Below are positions 1 through 10,349 of a DNA stretch of 64,000 nt, in pieces. Within the stretch, counting starts at the first letter, position 1; each line of letters opens with the position of its first letter. The position numbers and the translations under genes are program-made. The stretch comes from Hemibagrus wyckioides. Its lineage: Eukaryota; Chordata; Actinopteri; Siluriformes; Bagridae. A model generated the notes under the pieces. The model saw only the letters and a program-made list of their open reading frames with translations, made no database searches and was not told the origin of the DNA. The stretch spans positions 8,144,001 to 8,208,000 of the forward strand of contig NC_080727.1 in NCBI RefSeq assembly GCF_019097595.1, given 5' to 3'.

Positions 1-32
<32 letters not shown>
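1..32. repeat. (AAT)n microsatellite
   Basis: Uninterrupted AAT trinucleotide run at the window edge, probably continuing to the left. Confidence 0.95.
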
Positions 33-35
<3 letters not shown>

Positions 36-597
36 TTGTTATTATTATCATCATCATTTTATAAATTAATACATTTATTATATTGTTTTCTTTTTTTTTT
101 TTTGCTTTATTACCAAAGCTCTCGTATTTGAAACACAGAGCTGCACATGATCCATGAGCTCAGATATTACACACGGCAGTCTACACATGCTTTCCATACT
201 ATATCTATTATCCCATTTTCATTACTACTTTATTAGTTGAAGTGAAGTTCATTGAGGGATCAGTGTATCAATGAGGGACACCAGGTGTGCAATTATCCCA
301 CTGGATATTGCAAACTAATTCAAATTTCTATTTAATGCTATTGAAAAATGGCAGGTCAAGATATTTATAGCTGTAAAGTGGAGCAATAAAATACTTAACA
401 GTTTTAGAACATAACAACCATAAACATTAACACATGAACCTCTCATTACCATATACAGTATGCCTCTGTGAAGCACTCGGTGGACCCCACTGGCTGTTTC
501 TATCTATCTATCTAAAAATGAATAAAATTAGAATGAATAATGTATAAATATATTCAAAAATTATTTTGGAAAAAACATTTATCTCAAGATAGTACAC

Positions 598-598
<1 letters not shown>
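33..598. other. AT-rich noncoding stretch
   Basis: No credible gene. The sequence is AT-rich with homopolymer T runs and a short TATC run near 500. The short open frame reaching 725 is driven by the ATA/AAT repeat. Confidence 0.6.

Positions 599-636
<38 letters not shown>
599..636. repeat. (TAA)n microsatellite
   Basis: About 12 perfect TAA units. Confidence 0.95.
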
Positions 637-638
<2 letters not shown>

Positions 639-1050
639 TCAATAAAGGTTAATTTTTTATGTATTATTTATTTATTTGTTTATTTATTTGTAGCTGTGTG
701 TACAGTTACTATGAGTTCTTTATAGTTCTTTATGAGTTCTTTAGTGACTAAAGAAGATAAGATGATGACATGAGATGAAACCTTTATTAATCCCCCTTTA
801 GGGGAAATTTAGAGATAAATATATAATGATGTGCAATAAATATATTAATACAAAAATAAATAATACATTATTTATCTTTCTATCATTGGTGTGTGTGTGT
901 GTTTCCTTTAATAGTGTGAACCCAATGCCTTATGCACCTGTACACACCTCTAACACACTACCTGAGTAAATCATAGTGGACATAATCAGCCAATCTCACT
1001 CTTTTAAAGCTCTGATGTTTGGATCTAAACTCTGAGCTTAGATGAGATAA

Positions 1051-1053
<3 letters not shown>
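637..1053. other. Noncoding, with a fish repeat-like motif near 780
   Basis: The stretch TTTATTAATCCCCC...GGGGAAATTT at about 782-812 resembles the end of a common teleost interspersed repeat. The remainder is unassigned AT-rich sequence with a short GT run near 890. Confidence 0.4.

Positions 1054-1085
<32 letters not shown>
1054..1085. repeat. (AC)n microsatellite
   Basis: Perfect CA dinucleotide run of about 16 units. Confidence 0.95.
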
Positions 1086-1086
<1 letters not shown>

Positions 1087-1191
1087 CTGGAAAGATGTAT
1101 CAGTTCTGTTTTATAGACAGCCGTGATATTTCCTTACTTCTGATATTCTGACTTTCAAGCTGACAAGTTATATCACTCTCTTTTATACTCT

Positions 1192-1226
<35 letters not shown>

Positions 1227-1250
1227 ATCACACACACACACACACACACA
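1192..1250. repeat. Compound (CT)n-(CA)n microsatellite
   Basis: A CT run at 1192-1226 is followed directly by a CA run at 1229-1250. Confidence 0.95.
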
Positions 1251-1410
1251 GACATAGACATACACCCACATGCATCCTCCTTTTGCCACGAGGGCCATTT
1301 TGATGTGCCTGACTTCAGAGGTGACACTTCAATTTCAGAGACCTGGAGACTCTGGCTAATAAATTTGCCCATTAGAGCAGACATTCAACCACTAACCCAC
1401 CCACACACCC

Positions 1411-1415
<5 letters not shown>

Positions 1416-1452
<37 letters not shown>
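1416..1452. repeat. (CT)n microsatellite
   Basis: Perfect CT run of about 18 units. Confidence 0.95.
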
Positions 1453-1456
<4 letters not shown>

Positions 1457-2303
1457 TACGTCCCACCATCCTCTTTACTTCCATCTCCATATACAAGCCA
1501 TTTCAGCTGAAATTGAACTGTTTGCCGCACCAGAAATGAACATTTCCACAGGCTGAGATATTGAAACACTTTCCATTGTAATAAACTCCACACACACTAG
1601 GGTCCAAGAGCCTGAATTCACTTCCAAAATCTGTTACCAAGCACTGGAATAATTTTGTCAGATGATATTTCTCAATCATTTTGAAAATAAGCATCAGAAT
1701 GAGTAGCATTCTTTATCAAATGATAAACAACTCAAGAGCAGCATAATATTTTCATGTCAATACCCAGTGTTCAAAAAGATGTGTAAATGACAACACTGCA
1801 GTGTGGTACTATTTAAATGAAACCCATGCTTCAAAACTATACAGCAAAAAGATCATTTTCTCACTTTCTTGATCTTTTTCCCCCTGTTTTAAATAATGCA
1901 ATGCTCTGCTATAAATAATATCGCACTATCACCTGGGTACAATTTGCCATTCATTTTCAATAAATGATGAGGTGATTTTTTTTTTTTTAACTTCTTGCAC
2001 ACATTATTACAGAGTGCAGTGAGCTGTACATTAAATGGATGCATTAAAGTAATATGCTATCAAGGCTGTAACGCATGGGTCTGATAATTAACACTCTGAA
2101 ATGTGAGTTCATACAGTGGGGGCTACAAGGTTCAAAGAATCATCGATGCTGAGCTGCTAGTCACTGCAGTTATGTTACTGTATATATGGTATTATATAAG
2201 TATTTTGCTGCCATGGTTCAGCGTTCCTCTTAGATGGAATGGTTAATCGTCAAGGGATGGTTAAACTAGACTTTTCTTCAGAGAACTCTGTGAATATGGG
2301 CAT
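1453..2303. other. Unassigned noncoding stretch
   Basis: Complex-composition sequence without a credible ORF or a repeat I recognise. Short frames are broken by stops on both strands. Confidence 0.5.
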
Positions 2304-2640
2304 CAATTCAATTCAATTCAGTTTTATTTTATTTTATGTAGTGCTTTTAACAATAGAATTTGTCTAAAAAGCAGCTTTACAGACTTTCTTAATAAAAAAA
2401 AATGTAATCATGAAGTCAAATGCAAATGCAATCAAGAAGTTTAAAAGTGAATTTATGTTTATCACTAATGAGCAAGACTGAGGCAATGGTGGCATGGGCA
2501 AAAAAACTCCCTGAAACGATATGAGGAAGAATCCAGACACAAAAGGGAACCTCTTCCTCATCTGGGTGACACCAGAGATTGTGATTATAAATAATGTCCT
2601 TTCGACAGCAGTGTACAGTCAAGTGGAGCTGATATCACAC
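2304..2640. repeat. Dispersed repeat family R1 (CAGCTTTACAG type)
   Basis: It starts with CAATTCAATTCAATTCAG, then a TTTTATTTTATTTTATG block, AAGCAGCTTTACAG, ATGAGCAAGACTGAGGCAATGG and ATATGAGGAAGAATCCAGAC. The same ordered blocks recur near 3425, 44182, 48897, 50147 (inverted) and 56508. Recurrence in one window shows an interspersed family. I recognise it as a common teleost repeat but cannot name its class. Confidence 0.75.
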
Positions 2641-2861
2641 GCCAAACCAGGTGGCTTTTCATTTAATGTTAATTTTATTTATATCTTCTAAGCTCTACAC
2701 TGTATATTCTTCTATAAGTTCTAAAGCAGAATAGTGCAACACCACTATAATCAGTGCTCCCTCTATCTTGGTATCTCTGAAGAGGTCATGTCAAACTTCA
2801 TCAGTCACACGTCTTCAAATGATATGAATTCTCAGGTCAGAGTTTACCTTGCTCAGGTGTT

Positions 2862-2925
2862 TAAAATGAGTTAAAAATGTAAGTCGCTCTGGATGAGGGT
2901 GTCTGCCAAATGTTAGAAATGTAAT
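2862..2925 (+). repeat. SINE S1-type 3' tail fragment
   Basis: GTAAGTCGCTCTGGATGAGG followed by GTGTCTGCCAAATG is the typical tail of the tRNA-headed SINE seen more completely at 49335-49555. Confidence 0.6.
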
Positions 2926-3424
2926 GTTAATGCATGTGTGTATGAATGGAAATCACTGAAAATGTGTAGTGTGACCACAATACCAAGTTCTTCTGACTGA
3001 CCACCTTTATCCTCTAATGAAACATTTCTATCCTGATGGGAGTGGTCTCTTCCAGGCTGAACCCTCCCCCATCCACATGACACACAAGAGTTTCCTGAAT
3101 GGAATGGTTTGATGAGGATAAAAATAATGTAAAATGTATGACCAGCACAGGCACCAGATCTTAACCAAACAGAACATGTAGAGGAAATTCTGGAGATCTT
3201 GAGAACATGTCTTTTGGAATGACATTCTTCCAGTCTTCCAGAGAAATCATAGACACATCATTTATGTGACTGAAGGAGTCAAAAAAAAAAATCTGCTTAT
3301 TCCTGTCAGCTATGAATATTCAAAGCTGTGTTCTGTCTAACAATCATAAATTCAATACACCTCCTCCACATCTCTCATAAATCTTTCTAATGTATGCAGT
3401 GCCTCTAATGTCTATTGTTCGTAT

Positions 3425-3610
3425 TCTATTTTATCCTGATTCTATACAATTCAGTTGTACAGAGCTTTTATATACAGAATGTGTCACAGAGCAGCTTTGA
3501 GGAATCTGGGTGTAGATTTAGATCACTAATGAGCAACACAGAGTTGAGAGACGCAAGAAAAACTCCACGAGAAGTCATGAGGAAGAAACCTTATTCCACT
3601 GGGTTATAAT
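3425..3610. repeat. R1 dispersed repeat, degenerate copy
   Basis: Shares the ordered blocks CAGAGCAGCTTTGAGG, CACTAATGAGCAACACAG and GTCATGAGGAAGAAACCTT with the other R1 copies. It is more diverged and shorter than the copy at 2304. Confidence 0.65.
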
Positions 3611-4336
3611 TTTTTTGTTCAGTTACATTTTATGGAGTTTCTAGTGACACTGCTGTTAGGAAAATGTTATCAACATCGAGTCCAAGAGAACTTATTTGCC
3701 CTGCTCTGTGGGCGGGAGGGATGTTATAATACTAGTCATTTAACAAAACCTTTGAGTACAGAGTAGAAACATGCCATTATGTCGTCCAAGCTTGTTTAGC
3801 ACTCCTAATTTAAAAATAAAAATGGTGTGGTGTCACAAATCATGCTAAGAATGCACTTACCATATTGGCAGCTACTGTGTAATTTGGCGAGACACAGATA
3901 ATAGGGTCCTAACTAGCAACAACTAAATTAGGAGAAAATTAGGTTTATACAAATAAAGTGTAATGAGATCCTATTGCCATTAGCAATTAGATGTGATTTG
4001 CAGGGTACAAATTATGTATAGAATAAAACACAAAAATCTTCAATGACATGATGGTGAGATGTAGGCCAGCTGGAAGCAGAGTTATTATTAGCTCCACATA
4101 GTTGACGATTTTCCAATCACCTGACATGTCATTGCTCTTAAACCACAGCAATTTTCCAATGATTGCAATTTTTATTTATTAAAGACTGACCCCTCATACT
4201 TTTTTCCCCATTTCTCCCCTCAGTTTATTCACTTGCCAATTCCCACCCATCAGCCAGCTCTCAAATAATATACAATTGGTACCAGCCAGTGAAGGTTGGC
4301 ATGTGGTTCCTCTAAAACACAGGAAATCGGTAGGAG
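3611..4336. other. Unassigned noncoding stretch
   Basis: AT-rich complex sequence. I see no coding signature or recognisable mobile element. Confidence 0.5.
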
Positions 4337-4555
4337 AAGATTTTATTTGTCAACATATACATTGCAGCACAGTGAAATTCTTTTCTTCACATATCTCAGG
4401 TTGTTGAATTTGGGGTCAGAGTGCAGGGTTAGCCATGATACAGTGCCACTGAAGCAGACAGGTCAACAGGGGCAGCTTGGCAGTGCTAGGACTGGAACCC
4501 TCAACCTACTGATGAACAATCCAAAGCCTTAACCTTAAAAAATTGAGCCACCACG
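4337..4555 (-). mobile_element. tRNA-headed SINE (family S1), minus strand
   Basis: On the minus strand it reads a tRNA-like head (GTGGCTCAAT...TTAAGGC with a B-box-like GGTTCCAGTCC), a central CTGTATCATGGCTAACCCTG and a tail ending in a CAAATAAA-like block. Related copies lie at 11309, 17443, 40979, 49335, 55544 and 56265. tRNA derivation is inferred from the A-box and B-box-like spacing. Confidence 0.7.
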
Positions 4556-4863
4556 TTCCACCTACCTATGTTTTTTTTTTACTCACACAGCATCACAGAG
4601 CAGCATAACACACTTAGAGGAAAGCATGAGCTCACAGACATCAGGATTTTTTAAGTGTCACTGTGATGGACATAAGGAAAGAGCGAGAGATGGTATGTTG
4701 TCCCTCCCACCAGAGACAGCAAATACTTTTTCTCTCTTGTCTCCTGGTCATTTATGCCTATGACATTTTTGGGATTCAAACACAGGATCTCCTGAATGCT
4801 TATCTGTGACATCACTAGGGAGACACATAATAGATTTTTCACTGCTTATAGTCATCTAATATA

Positions 4864-4867
<4 letters not shown>
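4556..4867. other. Unassigned noncoding stretch
   Basis: Short complex sequence between a SINE and a TA repeat. No gene seen. Confidence 0.5.
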
Positions 4868-4933
<66 letters not shown>

Positions 4934-4935
4934 TA
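4868..4935. repeat. (TA)n-(TG)n microsatellite
   Basis: About 26 TA units followed by a short TG run. It adjoins the truncated end of the Tc1 relic to its right. Confidence 0.95.
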
Positions 4936-4950
4936 TATTATATGTATATA

Positions 4951-5460
4951 TATAATCAGTTTCTTATGGGGTTTTTTGTGCATATATTGGTGAGATGAAC
5001 AGTTTTGTTTAATTTTTTGTGAACTGCTGACAATATTTCTTCTAAATTCAATATATACCTTTTGTTATTTAGAGTGAGTTTAGACTTTAGAGTTTGACAT
5101 CATGTCAAAATATATAACCATAGATCATGCAGTATTTGCAGAGCTTTAATAACTCAAATAAAACAAAATGCAAATAATTTGTAAACAAATTGTGTTAATG
5201 CTTTGGCTAAATATCATTAAGAAATCAGTATTTGGTGGAATAACCCCGATTTTTGATCGAGTTTTGTCCTCCATGCTCTCCACCAGTTTTTCACATTGCC
5301 GTTGGGTAAATTTATACCACTCTTTTTGCAAAAAAGCAAACAGCTCAGCTTTGCATGATGGTTTGTGACCATCCATCTTCCTCTTGGTGACATTCCAGAG
5401 GTTTTCAATGGGGTTCAAATCTGGAGACAGTGCAGTGGTCTCTTATTTTTTTTCCAGAGT
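4951..5460 (-). pseudogene. Internally deleted Tc1-like transposon relic
   Basis: On the minus strand, 5424-5146 encodes the C-terminal third of a Tc1/mariner transposase. It begins at [15 protein letters not shown] sequence holding the last catalytic glutamate, followed by the KRKM and QKEWYKF blocks typical of the family. Immediately upstream (5433-5460) lies a terminal repeat reading ACTCTGG, an A-run, then TAAGAGACCACTG. So the terminal repeat is fused directly to the 3' third of the gene, and the DNA-binding region and first two catalytic aspartates are missing. The other end dissolves into the TA/TG microsatellite near 4951, so its terminal repeat is lost. The product would be inactive. 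A different, younger Tc1 element starts 15 bp to the right. Confidence 0.8.
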
Positions 5461-5474
5461 TGTGTGTATATATA

Positions 5475-5503
5475 CACTATATTGCCAAAAGTATTCGCTC
5501 ACC
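5475..5503 (+). repeat. Left terminal inverted repeat of Tc1 copy 1
   Basis: A 29-bp sequence identical to the reverse complement of 6696-6724. Preceded by TA at 5473-5474. Confidence 0.95.
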
Positions 5504-5608
5504 CATCCAAATAATCAGAATCAGGTGTTCCAATCACTTCCATGGCCACAGGTGTATAAAATCAAGCACCTAGGCATGCAGACTGTTTTTACAAACATTT
5601 GTGAAAGA

Positions 5609-6700
5609 ATGGGTCGCTCTCAGGAGCTCAGTGAATTCCAGCGTGGAACTGTGATAGGATGCCACCTGTGCAACAAATCCAGTCGTGAAATTGCCTCGCT
5701 CCTAAATATTCCACAGTCAACTGTCAGCTGTATTATAAGAACGTGGAAGTGTTTGGGAATGACAGCAACTCAGCCACGAAGTGGTAGGCCACGTAAACTG
5801 ACGGAGCGGGGTCAGCGGATGCTGAGGCGCATAGTGCGAAGAGGTCGCCAACTTTCTGCAGAGTCAATCGCTACAGACCTCCAAACTTCATGTGGCCTTC
5901 AGATTAGCTCAAGAACAGTGCGCAGAGAGCTTCATGGAATGGGTTTCCATGGCCGAGCAGCTGCATCCAAGCCATGCATCACCAAGTGCAATGCAAAGCG
6001 TCGGATGCAGTGGTGTAAAGCACGCCGCCACTGGACTCTAGAGCAGTGGAGACGCGTTCTCTGGAGTGACGAATCGCGCTTCTCCATCTGGCAATCTGAT
6101 GGACGAGTCTGGGTTTGGCGGTTGCCAGGAGAACGGTACTTGTCTGACTGCATTGTGCCAAGTGTAAAGTTTGGTGGAGGTGGGATTATGGTGTGGGGTT
6201 GTTTTTCAGGAGCTGGGCTTGGCCCCTTAGTTCCAGTGAAAGGAACTCTGAATGCTTCAGCATACCAAGACATTTTGGACAATTCCATGCTCCCAACTTT
6301 GTGGGAACAGTTTGGAGCTGGCCCCTTCCTCTTCCAACATGACTGTGCACCAGTGCACAAAGCAAGGTCCATAAAGACATGGATGACAGAGTCTGGTGTG
6401 GATGAACTTGACTGGCCTGCACAGAGTCCTGACCTCAACCCGATAGAACACCTTTGGGATGAATTAGAGCGGAGACTGAGAGCCAGGCCTTCTTGTCCAA
6501 CATCAGTGTGTGACCTCACAAATGCGCTTCTGGAAGAATGGTCAAAAATTCCCATAAACACACTCCTAAACCTTGTGGACAGCCTTCCCAGAAGAGTTGA
6601 AGCTGTTATAGCTGCAAAGGGTATTTTATTGAACCCTATTGAACCCTATGGATTAGGAATGGGATGTCACTTAAGTTCATATGCGAGTCAAGGCAGGTGA
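5609..6700 (+). CDS. Tc1-family DD34E transposase, open, with variant C-terminus
   Basis: A DNA-cutting and joining enzyme that mobilises its own element at TA sites in the nucleus. The ATG at 5609 opens [10 protein letters not shown] and gives 363 residues. The same start occurs in the second copy, and the frame upstream crosses the terminal repeat, so longer starts are unlikely. Residues about 8-65 form the first helix-turn-helix of the paired-like domain, ending in the GRPRKL AT-hook-like motif. Residues 70-120 are the second helix-turn-helix. The catalytic triad is visible: D154 in WSDESRF, D245 in FQHDCAPVH and E280 in NPIEHLW, with exactly 34 residues between the last two. After AAKG (about residue 338) the usual short end is replaced, and the frame runs about 20 residues further into the right terminal repeat. 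Length is slightly above the usual 340. Activity is plausible but unproven. Confidence 0.93.
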   Translation: MGRSQELSEFQRGTVIGCHLCNKSSREIASLLNIPQSTVSCIIRTWKCLGMTATQPRSGRPRKLTERGQRMLRRIVRRGRQLSAESIATDLQTSCGLQISSRTVRRELHGMGFHGRAAASKPCITKCNAKRRMQWCKARRHWTLEQWRRVLWSDESRFSIWQSDGRVWVWRLPGERYLSDCIVPSVKFGGGGIMVWGCFSGAGLGPLVPVKGTLNASAYQDILDNSMLPTLWEQFGAGPFLFQHDCAPVHKARSIKTWMTESGVDELDWPAQSPDLNPIEHLWDELERRLRARPSCPTSVCDLTNALLEEWSKIPINTLLNLVDSLPRRVEAVIAAKGILLNPIEPYGLGMGCHLSSYASQGR

Positions 6701-6724
6701 GCGAATACTTTTGGCAATATAGTG
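6696..6724 (-). repeat. Right terminal inverted repeat of Tc1 copy 1
   Basis: Perfect 29-bp inverse of the left repeat, followed by TA at 6725-6726. The transposase stop codon at 6698-6700 lies inside it. Confidence 0.95.
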
Positions 6725-6750
6725 TATATATATATATATATATATATATA
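6725..6750. repeat. (TA)n microsatellite
   Basis: About 13 TA units directly abutting the transposon end. Probably the pre-existing target site. Confidence 0.9.
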
Positions 6751-7363
6751 GGAACATAGGGACTGTGCTCAACTGGGTCTCTTTGCACTGATCTTCAGTG
6801 GTTCCTGGGTGTGTATAAAAGCTAACAGAGCAACACTAATGAAAAGTAGCTCAGCTGTGAAGATTTTAAGCAGAGTCCTGATTTACACTCAGAGCACACA
6901 GCTTAAAGATCCATGGCTATGATTCATAAAACATGTCAGAGATCTTGAGCCTGTATATGCCAATGCTTCTACTTCCATTTTACTGATGTTATGTTTTTAC
7001 AATTACACATTGTGATAGATTTTTTTATGATTGATTGGTTACAAATTCTGAAAATCTAAAAATAGAAAATACATCACTTGAAAGTTTTTTTTTTTAAATG
7101 TTAAATGAATACACCATGACACATCATATACCCAATTTTTATTAGCTTAGCATGCTGTGCCTTCCTATAAGCCTTCACGGTGGGCTCAGGGAAAAATGTA
7201 CATGTTTTTGTTTGTTTGTTTCCAGACCTGACATAAAAATTATGCATTTTCTTTCCAGAATTGTATTTGAATAATTGCCTTTGCCTGTCTATAATCCAAT
7301 TATAATGGTATAAATACATGATTTGGACTTTTGGTGCTGTTAACTGCAAAGAATAAACAGTGT
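6751..7363. other. Unassigned noncoding stretch
   Basis: No gene seen. Part of 6755-6925 shares short ordered blocks (GTGCTCAAC.GGGTC, TCCTGATTTACACTCA) with 9730-9870, suggesting a diverged repeat. Confidence 0.45.
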
Positions 7364-7398
7364 AGAAGAAGAAGAAGAAGAAGAAGAAGAAGAAGAAG
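7364..7398. repeat. (GAA)n microsatellite
   Basis: About 12 GAA units, perfect. Confidence 0.95.
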
Positions 7399-7496
7399 GC
7401 AAGTCAGGAAAAAATGTCAGATTTAGAGCACTGCTATTTTATTAACAAAAAAAAAACATTAATAAAATATGTAATTACATTAAACAGTTCTTAGAC

Positions 7497-7640
7497 TAGT
7501 CCATATGTCCAAAGGTATGTGGACACATGAAAATCATATCCATGTCCATATTGAACATTCCTTTTCAGATTTAATCCCCCCTTTGCTTTAAGAATAATCT
7601 ACACTTTTCTGGGAAGACTTTTCACTAGCAAATCCTCATA
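7497..7640 (-). mobile_element. Tc1-like terminal fragment (family D)
   Basis: ATGTCCAAAGGTATGTGGAC followed by TTCAGATTTAATCCCCC and CTTTTCTGGGAAGACTTTTC matches the end region of a common teleost Tc1 family. The other copy here is at 25131. Only the terminal region remains and no coding is left. Confidence 0.6.
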
Positions 7641-7765
7641 ATATCATAATAGACATAACGTACCAGACAAGACTATGCTGATGAGACTCATTTGCAAACT
7701 GAACTCTTGCCAAATTTCACATGTACTACCAAAGGTTTAAGAACTTTAGTTAAAACAATTTTTTT

Positions 7766-7985
7766 TCTTTTCTCAGCTGCTCCCGTTAGAAGTCACCAGA
7801 GCAGATCATTGATCCACATACAGTATTAGACACTGGTTTTATGCCAGATGCCATTCTTGATGCAACCCTTCCATTTTTATCCAGGCTTGTGTCCAGCACT
7901 GAGAGTACACTGACTTATGCAACCCCAGTGGCTGGGATGGTTCACTGCCAGAGAACAGAACCCGGGCCACAGCAGCAAAACCATC
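7766..7985 (-). mobile_element. tRNA-Glu-derived SINE, minus strand
   Basis: On the minus strand: a degenerate tRNA-Glu 3' half (GGCCCGGGTTCTGTTCTCTG), the body CCCAGCCACTGGGGTTGCAT, and a tail GGAAGGGTTGCATCAAGAAT ending with a degraded GATCCGCTGTGGCGACCCC-type block. The copy at 42346-42573 has the same order in plus orientation. The tail resembles RTE-type LINE 3' ends, the likely mobilising partner by family knowledge. Confidence 0.7.
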
Positions 7986-8136
7986 AGAAATTAACAGGGA
8001 GCTAGACGTTAGTAATACAAAATAGTAATGAAAAATAGTCATAAACAATGAACTTACTTCACCAGCAGCTATTTTGTATCCAATTTAAATGTTGTAATTT
8101 TGCTGGCTGCAGCTTTCAGATAACTTCTAATATCTT

Positions 8137-8801
8137 TGTCACGGTGTGACCCCATGACTATAAGACTATACACTCCCATATCATATACATACATGATACA
8201 TGTCACGCTACACGGTCTTTATGCCGGCACTGATTACATCAAAGTGGACTGTTGTAATGTGCATGTGGGTTAGTATGAGTATGATTATGATTAAGTTGTG
8301 TGTGTGTACATTGATGTTTGATATTGTGTTGTATTGTTATCATTTACAATTTACAATCATCCATTTTATTGGTGGCATTTATTGGTTATTTGTATTTGTT
8401 ATGTGTGTATGTTATGTTTATTATGTTCTGTGTTCTGTTGAGCATGGTAACGCTCTGACGTATGGGAGAGTACATCACAGAAAGGCGAGGCGCGTGCCTT
8501 TTTTAAGAATGGCCACTGAAGTTGTAGTGGGGGGTGGGGTGGGGTGGTGTACGGAGAACTTGTGTTGGAACTGGCTTGTGTGTTTGCTTGAAAATCTACG
8601 AGTGCCTTCACGATTGCAGTGAGCCGTTTTGTCAATAGTGTGTAATTTTGTTTTGTTTTGTTTTCGGGCTCAGTGTTTATTTTCCGTCTTCCCTCACGTT
8701 TGTTGTATATCACCAATGCACTTGTAAATAAAATCACCTTCGCCGAATCGTCTGGTTGTCCCGGCAGTAAATTGGACCAACCGCTCTGGCGATATCTAAC
8801 A
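8137..8801 (+). mobile_element. Solo LTR of a retrotransposon (Ty3/gypsy-like)
   Basis: The 665-bp unit begins TGTCACGGTGTGACC and ends ATATCTAACA, with TG...CA ends. It is flanked by perfect 5-bp duplications ATCTT at 8132-8136 and 8802-8806. An AATAAA signal lies at about 8727 in the plus orientation. No internal gag-pol region or second LTR follows, so this is a solo LTR left by recombination. Five-base duplications are usual for Ty3/gypsy and retroviral integrases, and the class is inferred from that. The open frames on both strands across 8200-8930 are incidental. Confidence 0.82.
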
Positions 8802-8812
8802 ATCTTCTTGGT

Positions 8813-9220
8813 TAACCCTTTATACCAGTATGTGGTGATGTTCCATTTCACTGGCAGAATGGAAATCGACTTACTGGACATTTTCAACCAGTGTAAACAA
8901 ACAAATTCTTCTATCGCCGCAAGTCTTATATAAAATTAGTCCAGACCCTGTTTTTACCTTACTCAAAATTTTAGTAGCACTTATTTGGCTTATTTTACAC
9001 TTTTATATACTGCTTATCATCAAGCACTTGGGGCATCTCAAAAAGCAGAAATGGGTTTGATTTTGCCATTTACTTTGAAGATACAACCCGTTTGTATTTT
9101 TTGTCTAAATTTCTCTTGGAATATATTGCCCTAGTAGGCTAGGTAAAAGCGGAAACACTCAAAATTCTTGAAGTCTTGGGTTTCTACTTTCATTTTAGTG
9201 ATTAACCACCACTGTGAAAG
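8813..9220 (+). repeat. Segment duplicated at 17100-17915, copy 1
   Basis: It shares ordered blocks with the later segment: TGGACATTTTCAA.CAGT, AGCAGAAATGGGTTTG, CCATTTACTTTGAAGATA, GAATATATTG, CCTAGTAGGCTAG and TAACCACCA. Same orientation, about 8.3 kb apart. No coding function is evident. It may be a local duplication or an unnamed interspersed repeat. Confidence 0.7.
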
Positions 9221-10327
9221 AACCTCTTTGCTGAACATGGAAACAACAAAACAGGCTCAAATTCAATTCTGGTACAAAGAGTAAAAAAAAAGATAGCCAG
9301 TATTATCCAGCAGGATACTGACATGTATAGAGTAATTCAGTCATTATTAGGAATGAACGGTAAGCACCAAGTATAGACTGCATCAAAATTTGACATTCAT
9401 CAGCCGGTAGAACTGCTAGTCCTGAAAGTGTTTGTCCAATCAAGCTGAAATTTCATATGGTGCAAATGAATAGCATTTCAAACCATTCTACCAAACAGCA
9501 ACTCTCTGCAGTTTTGCTAATGGGTGCTAGAGGAAGCTAAACATAGCTACGGCATCTCCATTTTCTCAGCGCAATACCATTTTCCTGATGTTTACACTTT
9601 CGGACTGGATCCCTTCGGCATCCAAACTTCACTTGATCTGAAAATCCTTTTAAAAGGCAGCTGGGATTCAACCCCAGGGTTAAAGGTGGTGAGTCTACAC
9701 AGGCACTTTAAGAATTACATTGTAATTTGTGCTCAACCGGGTCCTATGGTGCTGCGAAGGATAGGTGTGCCTATTTTCCTGGATGCATGCACTCTGAGAG
9801 AGAAGGATTAAGTCGTATTTTCAGCTGAGATGAGAGATTCCTGATTTACACTCATACAGAGATTAAAGGCAAGAAGCTTCTGATGTTTGGTTTGGTGTAG
9901 AGTATGGACTATGGGAAAAAGCAACGTGATAAGTGGTAATGAAAAGAAATTTCTGCAAAAATGGTACACAAACACACACAGAAGGGATGAGGTAAAAAAA
10001 ACAGACAACAAAAAAACTATTTGCCTTCCCATCATCCTTTATGGCACTCTCTTTGAAGAAAAAATGTTTAATTACTAAACATAGACAGCAGGATCATTTG
10101 TTTTACAATTTTGCATTGATTATGGAATATCTTTTTTATTCTTGTCCTGGAATGATTGGCTCTGTTTGTCTGGAATATTCTGTAATGGTGATGAATGCAC
10201 AGCTTGGCCATTTGCTGCCGCTATTAATCAAGCGTGAATAATTGATGAACAGTGTTGGAAAAACAATGACAGTTCCTGTTTGGAGCAAACTAATAATGCT
10301 CAGGACTGGGATTATTGTTCATGTGTG
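9221..10327. other. Unassigned noncoding stretch
   Basis: Frames of up to 95 codons (9524-9811) lack recognisable domains or splice context. I see no gene. Confidence 0.45.
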
Positions 10328-10349
10328 CACACACACACACACACACACA
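10328..10349. repeat. (CA)n microsatellite
   Basis: About 11 CA units. Confidence 0.9.

Larger units (their letters stand above)
5475..6724 (+). mobile_element. Full-length Tc1/mariner transposon, copy 1
   Basis: This is a 1250-bp element bounded by perfect 29-bp terminal inverted repeats beginning CACTATATTGCCAAAAGTAT. Each end is flanked by a TA dinucleotide, the standard Tc1 target duplication. It contains one uninterrupted transposase frame. A second copy at 59086-60333 differs by about 14 substitutions (counted by eye) and one replaced block, so both spread recently. It inserted in a TATATA tract beside an older Tc1 relic and is followed by a TA microsatellite. Open frame plus intact ends make it structurally the best-preserved element here, although the altered C-terminus may impair it. 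Confidence 0.95.

Noticed and set aside
5384..5608. N-terminal extension of the copy 1 transposase upstream of 5609
   Set aside because: It has no ATG start, reads through the terminal inverted repeat and the neighbouring relic, and the second copy shares only the start at MGRSQ.
5932..6561. Minus-strand 209-codon ORF across Tc1 copy 1 (and its 168-codon twin at 59543-60049)
   Set aside because: Shadow of the transposase frame. The transposase has clear DD34E motifs while the opposite strand has none.
8200..8933. ORFs of 140, 162 and 91 codons on both strands
   Set aside because: They lie within or across the solo LTR and have no domains. The LTR explains the sequence.
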